From: Siphonodentalium dalli
Lineage: Eukaryota > Mollusca > Scaphopoda > Gadilida > Siphonodentaliidae
Reading direction: 5' to 3'
Assembly: GCA_032622095.1 (NCBI GenBank)
Contig: CP136065.1
Span: forward strand, 110,339,195-110,403,194
DNA: 64,000 nt
Shown piece by piece: positions 35,380-46,833 of this stretch. Every line of letters starts with the position of its first letter. The first letter of the stretch is position 1. The notes under the pieces were generated by a model that saw nothing but the letters and a program-made list of their open reading frames with translations, was not told the DNA's origin and did not search any database. The translations under genes were made by a program, and so were the position numbers.

Positions 35380-35555
35380 TCTCGTGTGCCAAATAAAAGT
35401 ACAGGGCGGAATAATAGTACAGGGTGGAAAATTCATGAAAATTAAATAAAAGTACAGGGCGGATAATAGTACAGGGTGGAAAATTCATGAAAATTTAATA
35501 AAAGTACAGGGCGGAAAATTCGAGAAAAATAATAATAGTACAGGGTAAAGTACAC
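35380..35555 (-). repeat. GTACAGGG short tandem repeats, left arm tip
   Basis: Five or so copies of TAAAAGTACAGGGCGGA / TAATAGTACAGGGTGGAAAA. The mirrored counterpart lies at 37755-37865, so these units are the innermost part of the inverted arms. Confidence 0.65.
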
Positions 35556-35559
35556 GAGT

Positions 35560-37750
35560 ACACCAATGATAACTGATGAAATATATCCATGATAATCAAA
35601 ACAACAATAATTTATTATCTGTTTAGAGTATGTCCCTTTGACCATACGAGTGCCTTCAAATAGTCACATCTTGCTGCCTCTTGATGTAATTTATAACTGT
35701 AATATAGTATACTAGGTCAGCAATCACCCATTCATGCTGTCATCTCATAAATTGTGTTACGCTATATAATTATGTTTATGTTTGTATTGTCAAATGCGGT
35801 CATCATTGCGAGATTACAAACATTGAATGGACTATTCCATTGTGCTGGTATCATGGGGAGAATACATTGGAAGACGGATACTATTCTCATTAATGATATA
35901 AAGTTTCCCCCGTTCAATTGTCGAAGCACCTCTAATTATAGACCCAATCAGGCCACAAAAAAAAAGATGCTATGTTTCCGTACATCGACCGACCCTAAAA
36001 ATAACCCGCCAACCCTAATCTTTTTATTGATATTTTGAGAAAAAGTCCAAATTTTTTTTTTTTTACTGTTTTTACCACTAATGCTCATAAATATTGATGA
36101 TCATTAGTGTGCAAAACACATGGTTTCTAACATATGCTTGTGAAAAGTGACCATGAAGTGACAGTTGTCTCAAAAGCCCCAGGTGTGTGAATCAGTGTGA
36201 TGCCGTGGGTTGTGGATTGCTGGGCATGAATTTTGCAATTTTAATTTAGTGAGAGTGGATCTCATGCCTGCTTTACCTGTATGCCTTGTTTGGGCCTTGT
36301 GGAACATACTCATGGGTTCCAAATAAACATGCACGCATTTATTATTTTCTTGGAAAATTTCCCCCCTGCACAGAGCTTATTTGAGTCTGCAAGTTTATTA
36401 ATTTTGATGCTATGAAAATTGAAATCATCACAAACTCAAGATTTCTATATGATTCTGATACCAAATTGATGAGCTTATAATTTTATGCATGTACATATTC
36501 AAATATATGGCATACATGTGAACATTTAAATATTGAATAAAACACTACATGACACATACTATGTTGATTCATATGCTTGACCTACTAGTACATGTACTAT
36601 AAATGTTTTAACTATAGTTGATTTTTGCTCAGAATTTCCACTATGCTATTATTTGGGTCTGCACTGTTATTAACTTTCAATGGAATTTTTCCCCTGCACT
36701 ATTATTTGGGCCTGCACTTTTATTTGGAGCCCGAGAGTACTGGTAGGAGCACTATCAACAGACATGGTGTGTGTATCTGTATATATACATGTATAGAGGT
36801 TATCACCACATATGTTAGGGGTAAAGCTACTGTTTCCAAAAACCAGGCATGCTAGGTTGGGTGTACTGGCTACCTCCAGACAATGGGATGTAGTCGTCAC
36901 AATATAAGTACGGTATAATGGTGGTATTATGGGTAAAATTCTTATAAACGTTAGTGACATCAATTTCGTATCAAGTTTATAGCCAAATGTATGAAAAATG
37001 TGGTATGTGAATAATAAATAACATACTTAAGCATGAAGTAAGCTTGATCTTTCATCAATCTTAATGTCTATTTCCACTGTGTTTATCAAGTAATACTTTC
37101 CCCACAACACAAGTTGGCATTTTATGTAATTCAATATTTCAGCAGCTGGATAAAAAATATCAAAATAAAATTTCCCCACCTACCTACCCTAATTTTTTCA
37201 CTCCGTTATCGTAAACATACAATCTTTTTTTTTTGGCCTCATATAATTTACCTTGAATTTACATTGTAATTGTTAATTGAATGAGAATAGGAACAATGGA
37301 TTCTCTGTGTGTTACAACCATATTTCGCCATCAAGCAAAATTGAATCTTCCTGTGTCTTTCCACGTGCTCGAAACAACACATTTTTTATCTCGCTTTATC
37401 GACTCCTATATTTTTTCAACCACATCAATTCACACCGTCGGGCCATCTTTTTTAAATATACGTGCAAATTACAATTATCATTGTTTCCCTTCGGCATTTG
37501 CTATAAGTCCAACATCCGGGAAGTTAGGTGTGAGACAACGAGTTACATTTTCGCCGATCATTTTCAAGTTTCCTAATTTCGTGATATTGCGACTTTGAAT
37601 TTGATAATTTGTAAAAGTCTTTTAAATAGTTTGACTGGGTTTTTAATCAACATAGTTGCTAATAATTGTGACTGGTGTCATGTTGTGTAACTATTATCGA
37701 CTTACATTTCCATAAACGATAAATTTTCACAAAAATGTACAGTTATTGTT
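35560..37750. other. Single-copy spacer of the giant foldback, no gene seen
   Basis: About 2.2 kb of AT-rich sequence between the arms. Overlapping ORFs around 36625-36963 and 37277-37598 lie on both strands, lack domains and show no splice logic. Confidence 0.45.
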
Positions 37751-37754
37751 ATAG

Positions 37755-37865
37755 TACATGGCGGATTTTCCCCAGAATTTAATAAACGTACAGACCCGAA
37801 TAACATCGTACAGGGTGGATTTTTTCTATGAAATTAATAAACGTACAGGTACGTTTATTTGGCAC
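37755..37865 (+). repeat. GTACAGGG short tandem repeats, right arm tip
   Basis: TAATAAACGTACAG and TCGTACAGGGTGGATTTT units mirror 35380-35555; the inverted word GGCACGCGAGAGTAC follows directly. Confidence 0.65.
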
Positions 37866-38967
37866 GCGAGAGTACATCCCACCCATGACCATGTAGCTAT
37901 ATCCATACACCACATCAATGTCCATACAGGCACACCGGGTGCACCCGTACAGTATACACACAACCATACCGGTACACCATACAGTCAACTCCATTCATAC
38001 TGATTCACCACACACCTGACCATGACCTCTCCCTGTATACCTATACATCTCACTATGGACAACACACTCATAACCATATAGTCACTCATTGTATACATAT
38101 TCACATCATTCATGACATACACTAACTCCATGTATACCTATTCACCTCACCTATGATCATAGAGTAACTCCCTGGCTACCATCTTGGCATCCATCCTGTA
38201 TCCAGTTGATACTTGTTTATCATAATGGACAAGAAGAGTCACATATTATGGTTCATCTCAGTTCCGTCTCAAAGTTCTGCCCATTTCCTTCCAATAATAT
38301 GGTCAGAATCACAAAAGAAGTTCTCCGCAAAATTCCATAATTTAAAATGAATTTCTCATGCCCTATACGGAACTGGTACAGCCATAATAGAACATTTAAT
38401 TGTCAGTTAATTAACTAACACGTATAATAACCAAATGGGTCACAATTTGCTACATTTTCGGATAACGCAGAGAATAATGTTATATATATAATGTTATAAT
38501 GATATATGTAAAAAAATAACTTATTACCAATTTGGTTGCCATTTTGGAAGCCATCTTGAGTAATTTGGTCTATAAACACCGTAGTGTGACACATTTAAGA
38601 TAGACCAATGCAATACACACCTTTCAATTCAAAGATAGTTACAATATTACTAGAAAAAATTGTCCAAACCCGAAAAGTTAATTTTTGCCGATATTTATGT
38701 CAAGTTTTTGTGAGAAAAGTCCAATATTTTTGGTGATGTCAGTGATGACAACAGTAACAATTAACCATGGTGCAGCAGACATGTTAGTATTCAATGTATA
38801 GAAGGCATAATAGCCAATTTTGTACATCAACCACAACTTGTAAGCGATTGCAGGACACCCTAGGGCAATATTTACCATTTTCCATATTTTGGCAGCCATT
38901 TTGGCAGCCATTTGAGCCAAAGTAAGAATTTTGGTTTCACTTAGTTGGAATATTCATAGGTAATAGT

Positions 38968-40625
38968 TTGGCTGAAGGGGTCACTCTCACCAAAAAAAGT
39001 GCTGAAGGGTACACAGGATTTTAAAAATGTGCTGAAGGGTACACGGGGTTTGAAATGTGGTTCTAAAGGCATTCAGTTTTCGTATCTGCCATGATTTCTG
39101 TTAGAGAATAATTGTTTACGTTCCAATGAATGTTAATATGTACTGAAAACAAACTGCTAATGGGCGCCAGACTTTCATAAACACAATTTAAGTAATGGTG
39201 TTCGTGCCGATCACTAGTGATGTAACGATACGGGGGTTATCGGTAAAAGCCGATAGCCGATATTTTCAGTAGAATTATCGGCCGATCCGATACAGATACC
39301 GATAAGACTTGTATATGAACAAAGTTTGGAAGAAACAGAACAAATTTCCATATCAATTTGTCTTTTCAATTGCAAAGTATTATCGGCAAAGAACTGATAA
39401 CTTGGTCGCAAAACAGTTTAGTTTACTTTCCCCAAAAACCCTGGCAAAACGATTTAATATTTCGTTGCATTCAAAAGATTTCCTCAATATTTGTTTGATT
39501 CTGTTACTGTGCCTTACGGAATCGGTCCATATATAATCCATTTGAGTCAATGACTCAATTTCAATTTGCCAAACTCAATCTTTTTCAGAAGTTGAACTTG
39601 CATTTAATAACACCTGCAATGTACCGCATAAATTGTTGACATTTTCTTTGCCCAAGACAGCAGATACAAATCCCGCCCACAGAGCACTCTGATTGGTTGG
39701 GATGGTTCCATCAAACAAGTTAGTCACCTCCTCCATCTCCAGTCATTGTATACCAGAACGTCAATCAATTTGAATCAAAAGATCTTTAAACACACGCACT
39801 TAAATGTTGTTAACACGTGTTTCTATATATTGAGGAATAGTGGGTCACGACTGCGGCGACTTTAATGCAAACTGGTCAAGTGTGACTCGTCTATTTATAA
39901 ACACTTATTTTTAGTTTACTGTGTCATCTGTCAACACGTGGCCTAATAGTGATTCCAACTCGATGACATCAAATGCATGCAAAGAATCGTTTGATCTTGC
40001 CGCCCGCCTTGGGAAGATAATAACAACGTGACAACTTACTGTCGCACGGTGGCGTGAAATTAATTTCACACCCCCATGAATAAATCACTAAATGGTACAT
40101 CAGTCTGATTCGGTCATAGGAAGATTCCATTCTCACGCTAATGTCAGGGGTGTCAGTTATTCGCTTTAAACATGTGCTACTCAGCACTCGCAAGTAATTT
40201 AATTGTATACAGTTTATGTTTCAACTTTTAATAATTAAGCGCAGGGAACTACGGTACCGTACCTTTTGAAATGTTTATTTGGGTCATGAGTGTACCAGCA
40301 GTCTCATGTCGATGTTGTCATGGCATATCACCGTATTTGATGTAGGGCTGACCCGTGCGTAAAATAGTCGCTATTTGTTTCTGGAAATTCCAGGCATTTA
40401 TTTAATATTAAAGTAGGAATTGGCGTCAGAACGTTCACAAAGGACGCGACATGTATCGGTTGACGATATCGGTCTTAAGACTAAATTTTGCCGATACCGA
40501 TATCTTGCCGATACCACATATATCGGCCCGATCCGATAGCCGATGCCGATAATCGGTACATCACTACCGATCACAAATCCTGTGCACCCTTCAGCACTTT
40601 TTTTGGTGAGAGTGACCCCTTCAGC
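38968..40625 (+). mobile_element. GGCTGAAGGGGTCAC-ended element nested in the right foldback arm
   Basis: GGCTGAAGGGGTCACTCTCA on the left and GAGTGACCCCTTCAGC on the right are inverted. The uninterrupted site is preserved in the left arm near 32925 (TAATGGTATGCC). AATAGT occurs on both sides (38962-38967, 40626-40631), a likely target duplication with a couple of extra bases on the left. The unit GTGCTGAAGGGTACACRGG is repeated just inside. Without the hAT it contains, the element is about 300 bp. Confidence 0.75.
39215..40566 (+). mobile_element. Non-autonomous hAT-type transposon (1,352 bp), 8-bp TSD
   Basis: TAGTGATGTAACGATAC at the left and GTATCGG-type sequence ending GGTACATCACTA at the right are terminal inverted repeats. 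CCGATCAC occurs exactly on both sides (39207-39214 and 40567-40574), the 8-bp duplication typical of hAT elements. Sub-terminal CCGATAGCCGAT/ATCGG repeats are abundant, as in many animal hAT MITEs. No transposase domain is visible in the interior. It lies inside the element at 38968-40625, which lies inside the giant foldback. Confidence 0.85.
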
Positions 40626-41060
40626 AATAGTATGCCTCACTTAATTGCAACCTTCTGTTCATTTCTTTTTGAAATATGACTAGAATCCCAGTTGTGATTT
40701 TTTGTGAAATTTTATACCGCGTTCTGTAAAATCGAATTTTTGAAGGATCACAAGTGGATAGGACCCCAATAATTGCGTATTTAATTGCTCCAATGGTCAG
40801 TTAATATACAAAATACAAAATAAAGTCATATTACTCAACCAGTTCCAAACAGCATGAACTGATCTAGATATTTGTGAAAAAATGTCATATTTCCAACTCC
40901 GAGGCCATTTTGGTGGCCATCTTGGGTGGTGAGTTTCAATTTTGGCCCAAAATAGTGTCATTATGTCTTAGCTTCATGAAAATATATACATTTTACTAGA
41001 TTAGACCTGTGAATTTGCAAGAAATTCCAAGTAACTGGTTTTACGTCTGTGAAAAAAATT

Positions 41061-41080
41061 GGGGGGGGGGGGGGGGGGGG
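41061..41080 (+). repeat. Run of 20 G in the right foldback arm
   Basis: A homopolymer of 20 G; the mirrored site in the left arm (about 32469) is a shorter C run. Length change between arms fits slippage. Confidence 0.9.
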
Positions 41081-41235
41081 TGGTATATACTTTTTAGGGC
41101 GCTAAAAAAAAAAAATCAAGGCTGACAGATGGACAGCCGATAAAATCTTGATGTCGGATACCTGAATTTACAAAATCCCCAGAGAAAAAAACTTTATACG
41201 CCAAAACACGCATCCGTGACCTGGCGGCCGGACTA

Positions 41236-42013
41236 TAGTTAGAATATTAAACATATTGAATACGTTGTGAAAACATCAAGATGAATGGAGATTAATTTAC
41301 TGAGTTACAAGACCTCAAAAATGGCATTTCGTCATGCGACGCCATGTCACAAAGCCAAATTTGACTAAGTCCATGTTATGGAACGCAGATTTCATCGGCA
41401 TATATTTTTTCTAATTCTTTACCATAAATGTATGAACAATTTGATTTATGTGTTCTACCCAGTAGGTTAACCACTTAATTAGTGAAAAAACACAAAATTA
41501 TTATGTATTTTAACAAATAAATTAATAATTGACCCTAAAATCTGCTTTTTTGGCTCATTTTGAAAATATGCCGAAATGGGGGCTCCGAAATCTGAAAAAC
41601 GACCCATTTTTGAGGTACAGAAATGTCCATAGATCTAACTAAAAAAATGTTTGACGAATCTTAAAAAGGTTTACGGTTCTGTGACTGTGAACAGATTAGT
41701 CCAATTTGAAATTTTCATAAACCATTAGTAGGCATTACGGCATTAGATTCAGCATTTGATTCCAGCAAAAAATTTCATGTATTTTGAAATTTGAGCCCTG
41801 AGAGTTGACCAAAATCGGTTAGGAGTTGTTAGACCAACTTAATTAGTGTACGATCGAACATACTGACAAATGACTTGTTATTGTTATGTATCATCTGAAT
41901 CAATCTGATGGCCCCATGGCATGGGATACCAGGAAATGAAATATGTGTATATCAGTGTATATTCCGTAATTTCAATTTTCAGAATGCTGTCTTATTATTG
42001 AATTTATTCGCAC
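41236..42013. other. No gene or clear repeat
   Basis: Sequence between the foldback and the proposed exon 1. AT-rich with no splice-bounded frame on the minus strand. Confidence 0.4.
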
Positions 42014-42060
42014 CTTGCAGGTTGAGGAGTTGGTCGAATTCTATATTCTTCTTCCTCCAT
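42014..42060 (-). CDS. AAAP/SLC36-like amino acid transporter, candidate exon 1
   Basis: On the minus strand GATATGG (ATG at 42060-42058, purines at -3 and +4) opens MEEEEYRIRPTPQPA and runs two bases further to CAAG|GTGCGA. Those two bases plus the first base of exon 2 make Arg16, so the phase fits exactly and the total coding length becomes 1,689 nt (562 codons plus stop). A short acidic, proline-containing cytosolic N-terminus is usual for SLC36 proteins. The donor is imperfect (GTGCGA) and the intron would be 16.2 kb. An in-frame upstream Met (about 42093) would add 11 residues. Alternative: chance ORF, with the true exon elsewhere. Confidence 0.5.
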
Positions 42061-43205
42061 ATCACCATTAACACAGGTAACTCCATTCACCATTAAAATA
42101 ACGCACCTGTTTCCGCAAAAAGTCGGAAATTGTGATACTGTGCCAACGACCTTGGCCTTGATAACAGTTGCTAAACCTGGAAGATAGAGTTTTTCCCCTT
42201 GTTACGCTAAATTGCGGTGGAAGCAACAGCTAATCGTAGTTGATGGGCCCACAGTCCCCACACGTTTCAAGCATTAATGTTTGGCGTTTGTATTAAATGC
42301 AATTGAAAACAAAGACGAAAGTACGATTACTAGTGTGTATAAATGAAATCTTTTTCTATCTACTGTCTGACACAGCAGAACCCCAATGCTGGTCGGCACC
42401 CGACATTGGCCGACAATAAAATGGCCATATCGCTTTGAGCTCGTATATAGGGCAAATATTCAAACGAGCAGGCAGAACATGTATAACCATAAGTGTTATC
42501 ATGGGTCCATTTATTGTTTCGACATATATGTTTAATGACCTTCGTCTCATCGGGGATGCAGGTCAATCGGGTTTGTAGACTGTATGTATACACTGTAGGG
42601 GAAGTGTACGCGTGAGAGCGAGTGCATTCGAACATGCTGCCTCGTCAGCCGATACCGGTACGTCAGCGATAAAGCTACTAAATACGGAATATCGCGTCAA
42701 TTTTATTACGTCCACAGACGGCATATCGATCGTAGAGAAAATGTATGATCATGTTCTGATATTGCGTTTGCTGGTTGTAACAAAAACATATTCAAATTGA
42801 AGTACCAGTATGCATATAGGCAAATATATAGGTAGGAGCTAACTCTTAATTTAAAATTTTTATCAGGGGAGATTACTCGATTTTTGAAGATGTTATTGTG
42901 ATATATTTTGAAGGGCGATTACTTGAATTTCGTAAACTCTTCAAGGGATCTTTAAAAACATTTACAGGGGAAATTCATTAGTAGTAGTACCATTTCGGGT
43001 GGGGTGATAGAGTATTTAGATTGGCTTAGGGTCCACCATATATATATACAACACCCAGCAAATCGTTCAAGGGCCAGAGAAATGACACGAGTGTCCCATT
43101 TGAACCACTCTGGGCGGCGGCCATTTTGGACCGGGTGGGTGAGCGAATATCTAGCTAGATTCACTGCGGTGACATCGGTTACTTATTCCTTATTCGGAAC
43201 CATTA
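42061..43205. other. Presumed 5' flank of the transporter; no gene seen
   Basis: The stretch around 42600-42730 has several CpG (CGCGTGAGAGCG, TACGTCAGCG, ATATCGCGTC), more than the surroundings, and could be promoter-proximal. I can identify no TATA box or start site with confidence. Confidence 0.3.
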
Positions 43206-43212
43206 TATATTG

Positions 43213-43375
43213 ACCAAATAAAGGGTGCGGTATCTAGAGTGCCCGCCCAAAAATAAAATATAATAACCGAAAACCACAACCATCTAAACCGTGCGGTTGC
43301 ACAGGAGGTGTTCAAAGTGGCAACCATACTATTTGGGCATTTATGAACCGATTTGGACCAAATTTGTGGCAACCG
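43213..43375 (-). repeat. Inverted first unit of the 143-bp satellite
   Basis: GACCAAATAAAGGGTGCGG, then AACCGAAAACCACAACC and GGTTGCACAGGAGGTG is one satellite unit in opposite orientation to all that follow, so the array begins head to head. Confidence 0.65.
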
Positions 43376-45299
43376 CACGGGCTATAGTGTTGCGGTTTTC
43401 AGTTATTATATTTTATTTTCGGGTGGTCCAACCTACCGCACCATTTATTTGGTCCAAATCGGTTCATAAATACCCAAACGGAGATGCTTGCCATTTTTGG
43501 CCACCTCCTGCGGTTCATAAATGCCCAAAACGGCTATGGTTGCCACTTTGGTCACATCCTGTGGCAACCGCACGGGCTAGAGGGTTGTTGCGTTTTCGGT
43601 TATTATATTTTATTTTCGGGTGGGCCACCCAACCACACCCTTTATTTGGTCCAAATCGGTTCATAAATGCCCAAAACGGCTATTGTTACCACTTTGGCCA
43701 TCTCCTGTGGCAACCACACGGGCTAGAGGGTTGCGTTTTTCTGTTATTATATTTTATTTTCGAGTGGGCCACCATACCACACCGATTATTTGGTCCAAAT
43801 CGGTTTATAAATACCCAAACGGCTATGGTTGCCAATTTGGCCACCTCCTGTGGCAATCGCACGGGCTAGAGGGTTGCGTTTTTCAATTATTATATTTTAT
43901 GTTCGTGTGGGCCACCCTACCCCACCGTTTATTTGGTCCAAATTGGTTCATAAATACCCAAACGGCCACGGTTGCCACTTTGGTCACCCCATGTGACAAC
44001 CGCATGGGCTAGAGGGTTGCGGTTTTCGGTTAATATATTTTATTTTCGGGTGGGCCACCCTACCGCACCATTTATTTGGTCCAAATCGGTTCATAAATGC
44101 CCAAACGGCTATGGTTGCCACCTTCTGTGGCAACCACACGGACTAGGGGGTTGTGGTTTTCTGTTGTTATATTTAATTTTCGTGTGCACCCCCACCGCAC
44201 CCTTCATTTGGTCCAAATCAGTTCATAAATGCCCAAAACGGCTATGGTTGTCACTTTCACAACCTCCTGTGGCAACCGCACGGGCTAGAGGGTTGTTGTG
44301 GTTTTCAATTATTTATTTTATTTTCGGGTGGGCCACCCTACTGCACTGTTTATTTGGTCCAAATCGGTTCATAAATACCCAAACGGCTATGGTTGCCACT
44401 TTCGCTACCTCTTGTGGCAACCGCACGGATTAGAGTGTTGCGGTTTTCAGTTATTATATTTTATTTTCGGATGGGCCACCCTACCGCACCGTTTATTTGG
44501 TCCAAATAGGTTCATAAATACCCAAACGGACATGGTTACCACTTTGGCAACCGCACGGAGTAGACGGTTGCTGTTTTCATTTATTATATGTTATTTTCGG
44601 GTGAACAACCCCACCACACCGTTTATTTGGTCCAAATTGGTTCATAAATACCCAGACGAATATGGTTGCCACTTTGGCCACCTCCTGTGGCAACCGCACG
44701 GGCTATATGGTTGTGGTTTTCGGTTAATATATTTTATTTTCGGGTGAACCACCCCACCGAACCCTTCAATTTGACCAAATCGGTTCATAAATACCCAAAC
44801 GGCTATGGTTGCCACTTTGGCCATCTTCTGTGGCAACTGCAGTATGCACGAACGAGAGGGTTGCGTTTTTAGGTTTTTATATTTTATTTTCTGGTGGGCC
44901 ACCCTACCGCACCCTTTATTTGGTCCAAATCGATTCATAAATACCCAAACAACAATGGTTGCCACTTTGGCAACCTCCTGTGGCAACCCCACGGGCTAGA
45001 GGATTGCGGTTTTCGGTTATTATATTTTATTTTCGGGCGGGCCACCATACCGCACCCTTTATTTGGTCCAAATCGGTTCATAAATACACAAACGGCTATG
45101 GTTGCCACTTTGGCCACCTCCTGTGGCAACCGCACGGACTAGAGGGTTGCAGTTTGTTTTCTGTTATTATATTTAATTTTCGGGTGGACCAACCCACTGC
45201 CCCTTTATTTGGTCCAAATCGGTTCATAAATGACCAAACGGCTATTGTTGCCACTTTCGCAACCTCCTGTGGCAACCGCACGGACTAGAGGGTTGTGGT
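43376..45299 (+). repeat. 143-bp satellite array, first block
   Basis: About thirteen units; GGTCCAAATCGGTTCATAAA starts recur mostly at 130-149 bp spacing, usually 143. The unit continues with CCAAACGGCTATGGTTGCCA, CCTGTGGCAACCGCACGGGC and ATATTTTATTTTCGGGTGGG. Because stop codons are rare in the unit, long ORFs appear in several frames with the same peptide phrases. These are not proteins. The array is interrupted at 45299 by Helitrons and resumes at 47420. Confidence 0.9.
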
Positions 45300-45725
45300 G
45301 GTCAGGTCAAGGTCAGGTGTGCGTCACGATTTGACCCGTCCAAAACACTCCCTGGAGAAAAGTACCCGACAAAAGAACCCGTCGAAATACATCCGGTTTT
45401 ACCTGATTTGACATTGAATTGACATTTTTGAAGGTCAAGGTCAGGTCGGGGTAACGATTTGACCCGTCCAAAAGACTGCCCGTCCAAAAGAAACTCTAGG
45501 TATCAAATTTCGTCGAAATCCGTCCCGTTTTACCCGATTTGACCTTGAATTGGCCTTTTTGAAGGTCAAGGTCAGGTCGGGGTCACGATTTGACCCGCCC
45601 ATGCCAGTCCTCGACCGGAAGTATCCCCACATACCAAGTTTCATCGAAATCGGCTCGGCCGTTTTCGAGTCCATCGCGAACAGACAGACACAAACACACA
45701 CAGATCTTCCAAAATATATAATAGA
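45300..45725 (-). mobile_element. Helitron subfamily C, 3'-truncated copy (chain 1)
   Basis: On the minus strand it begins with TCTATTATATATTTTGG at 45725 and carries a GTGTGTCTGTCTG tract, then about three 120-130-bp core units around GTCACGATTTGACCCGTCC. The 3' hairpin and CTAG are missing where it meets the satellite, so this copy is incomplete. Its 5' TC directly touches the CTAG of the next element. Confidence 0.6.
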
Positions 45726-46294
45726 CTAGCCGATGAGCCCGACGTTGTTCGGGCTATTCAAAAACCAAATTTCAAGTCGATAGCTCTACCCAGCCCGACG
45801 TTGTCCGGGCTATTCAAAAACCAAATTTCAAGTCGATAGCTCTACCCGTTTCCGAGATCTGGTCTGCGCATGCGCGAAGCTGGCGTCGCACGGGCTCGGC
45901 GACCCGATAAAATTCGTATCCGGGGCAAGATACATTCACATAGCAATTTCAAGTCGATAGCTCTACCCGTTTCCGAGATCTCGTCTGCGCATGCGCGAAG
46001 CTGGCGTCGCACGGGCTCGGCGACCCGATAAAATTCGTATCCGGGGCAAGATACATTCACATAGCAAATTTCAAGTCGATAGCTCCACCCGCTTCCGAGA
46101 TCTCGTCTGCGCATGCGCTGCACGGGCGCCGCACGGGCTCGCCAATACGACAACGTCGACCGCCTGGTCAAACTACACACACGTACCAAGTTTCGTCCCG
46201 ATCGGTCGAGAATCGTAGATTTGTATAAATGACAGACAAACAGACAAACAAACAGACAAACAGACAGACAGAGGTCTTCAAAATATATATGAGA
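45726..46294 (-). mobile_element. Helitron subfamily B, copy 1 (569 bp, chain 1)
   Basis: 5' TCTCATATATATTTTGAAG (minus strand from 46294) and a GTCTGTTTGTCTG tract are followed by about three core units of 120 bp (GAGATCTCGTCTGCGCATGC, GTCGCACGGGCTCGGC, CGTATCCGGGGCAAGATA). The 3' end has the hairpin AGCCCG/CGGGCT (45736-45755 on the plus strand) six bases before CTAG (45726-45729). All canonical Helitron marks are present. No protein is encoded; the ORFs are core-repeat artefacts. Confidence 0.75.
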
Positions 46295-46833
46295 CTAGCC
46301 GATGAGCCCGACGTTGTCAGGGCTATTCAAAAACCAAATTTCAAGTCGATAGCTCCACCCGTTTCTGAGATCTGGTCTGCGCATGCGCGAAGCTCCACCC
46401 GTTTCCGAGATCTCGTCTGCGCATGCGCGAAGCTGGCGTCGCACGGACTCGGCGACCCGATAAAATTCGTATCCGGGGCAAGATACATTCACATACCAAA
46501 TTTCAAGTCGATAGCTCCACCCGTTTCCGAGATCTCGTCTGCGCATGCGCGAAGCTGGTGTCGCACGGGCTCGGCGATCCGATAAAACTCGCATCCGGGG
46601 CAAGATACATTCACATAGCAAATTTCAAGTCGATAGCTCCACCCGTTTCCGAGATCTCGTCTGCGCATGCGCGAAGCGGGCTCGCCAATACGACAACGTC
46701 CACCGCCTGGTCAAACTACACACACGTACCAAGTTTCGTCCCGATCGGTCGAGAATCGTAGATTTGTATAAATGACAGACAGACAAACAAACAGACAAAC
46801 AGACAGACAGAGGTCTTCAAAATATATATGAGA
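46295..46833 (-). mobile_element. Helitron subfamily B, copy 2 (539 bp, chain 1)
   Basis: Same ends as copy 1, with the 3' hairpin near 46305 and CTAG at 46295-46298. It has a different arrangement of core units: one unit is shortened to CGAAGCTCCACCC. Confidence 0.75.

Larger units (their letters stand above)
32313..41233. mobile_element. Giant foldback element with 3-kb inverted arms (8.9 kb)
   Basis: The left end GTCCGGTCGCCA (32313) and right end TGGCGGCCGGAC (ending 41233) are inverted and flanked by TA (32311-32312, 41234-41235). The arms pair in the same order: CATCAAGATTTTATCGGCTG, CACCCAAGATGGCCACC, ATGCCTTCTATACATTGA, GTGTCACACTACGGTGTTTA and the minisatellite each occur at left positions near 32.4, 32.6, 33.1, 33.3 and 34.1 kb and inverted on the right. 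By eye roughly nine bases in ten agree. The left arm runs to about 35400, the right from about 37850. No transposase or other domain is visible in arms or spacer. Confidence 0.75.
25822..42013 (-). other. Transporter intron 1 (if exon 1 is right), 16.2 kb
   Basis: This interval contains five GCAGAATGAGG-type copies or fragments, the palindrome-cluster elements at 28.4-30.6 kb and the giant foldback at 32313-41233. I see no other exon-like frame on the minus strand. If exon 1 is wrong, the true 5' exon may still lie here or beyond. Confidence 0.45.

Noticed and set aside
35560-37750. Possible Polinton/Maverick interior between long inverted arms
   Set aside because: The arms are long enough to suggest it, but the spacer is only 2.2 kb with no polymerase, integrase, protease or capsid-like frame, and the flanks show TA rather than a 6-bp duplication.
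42021-42076. Exon-like stretch on the plus strand (TTGCAG|G... to ACACAG|GTAACT)
   Set aside because: Its splice sites look good, but one frame hits a stop and the other has no domain or partner exon. The opposite strand gives a start codon and phase that fit the transporter.
43291-45288. Long overlapping ORFs repeating phrases like WATLPHRLFGPNRFI and MVATLATSCGNRTG
   Set aside because: They are translations of the 143-bp satellite in several frames and both strands. The unit length is not a multiple of three and the phrases restart with each DNA unit.
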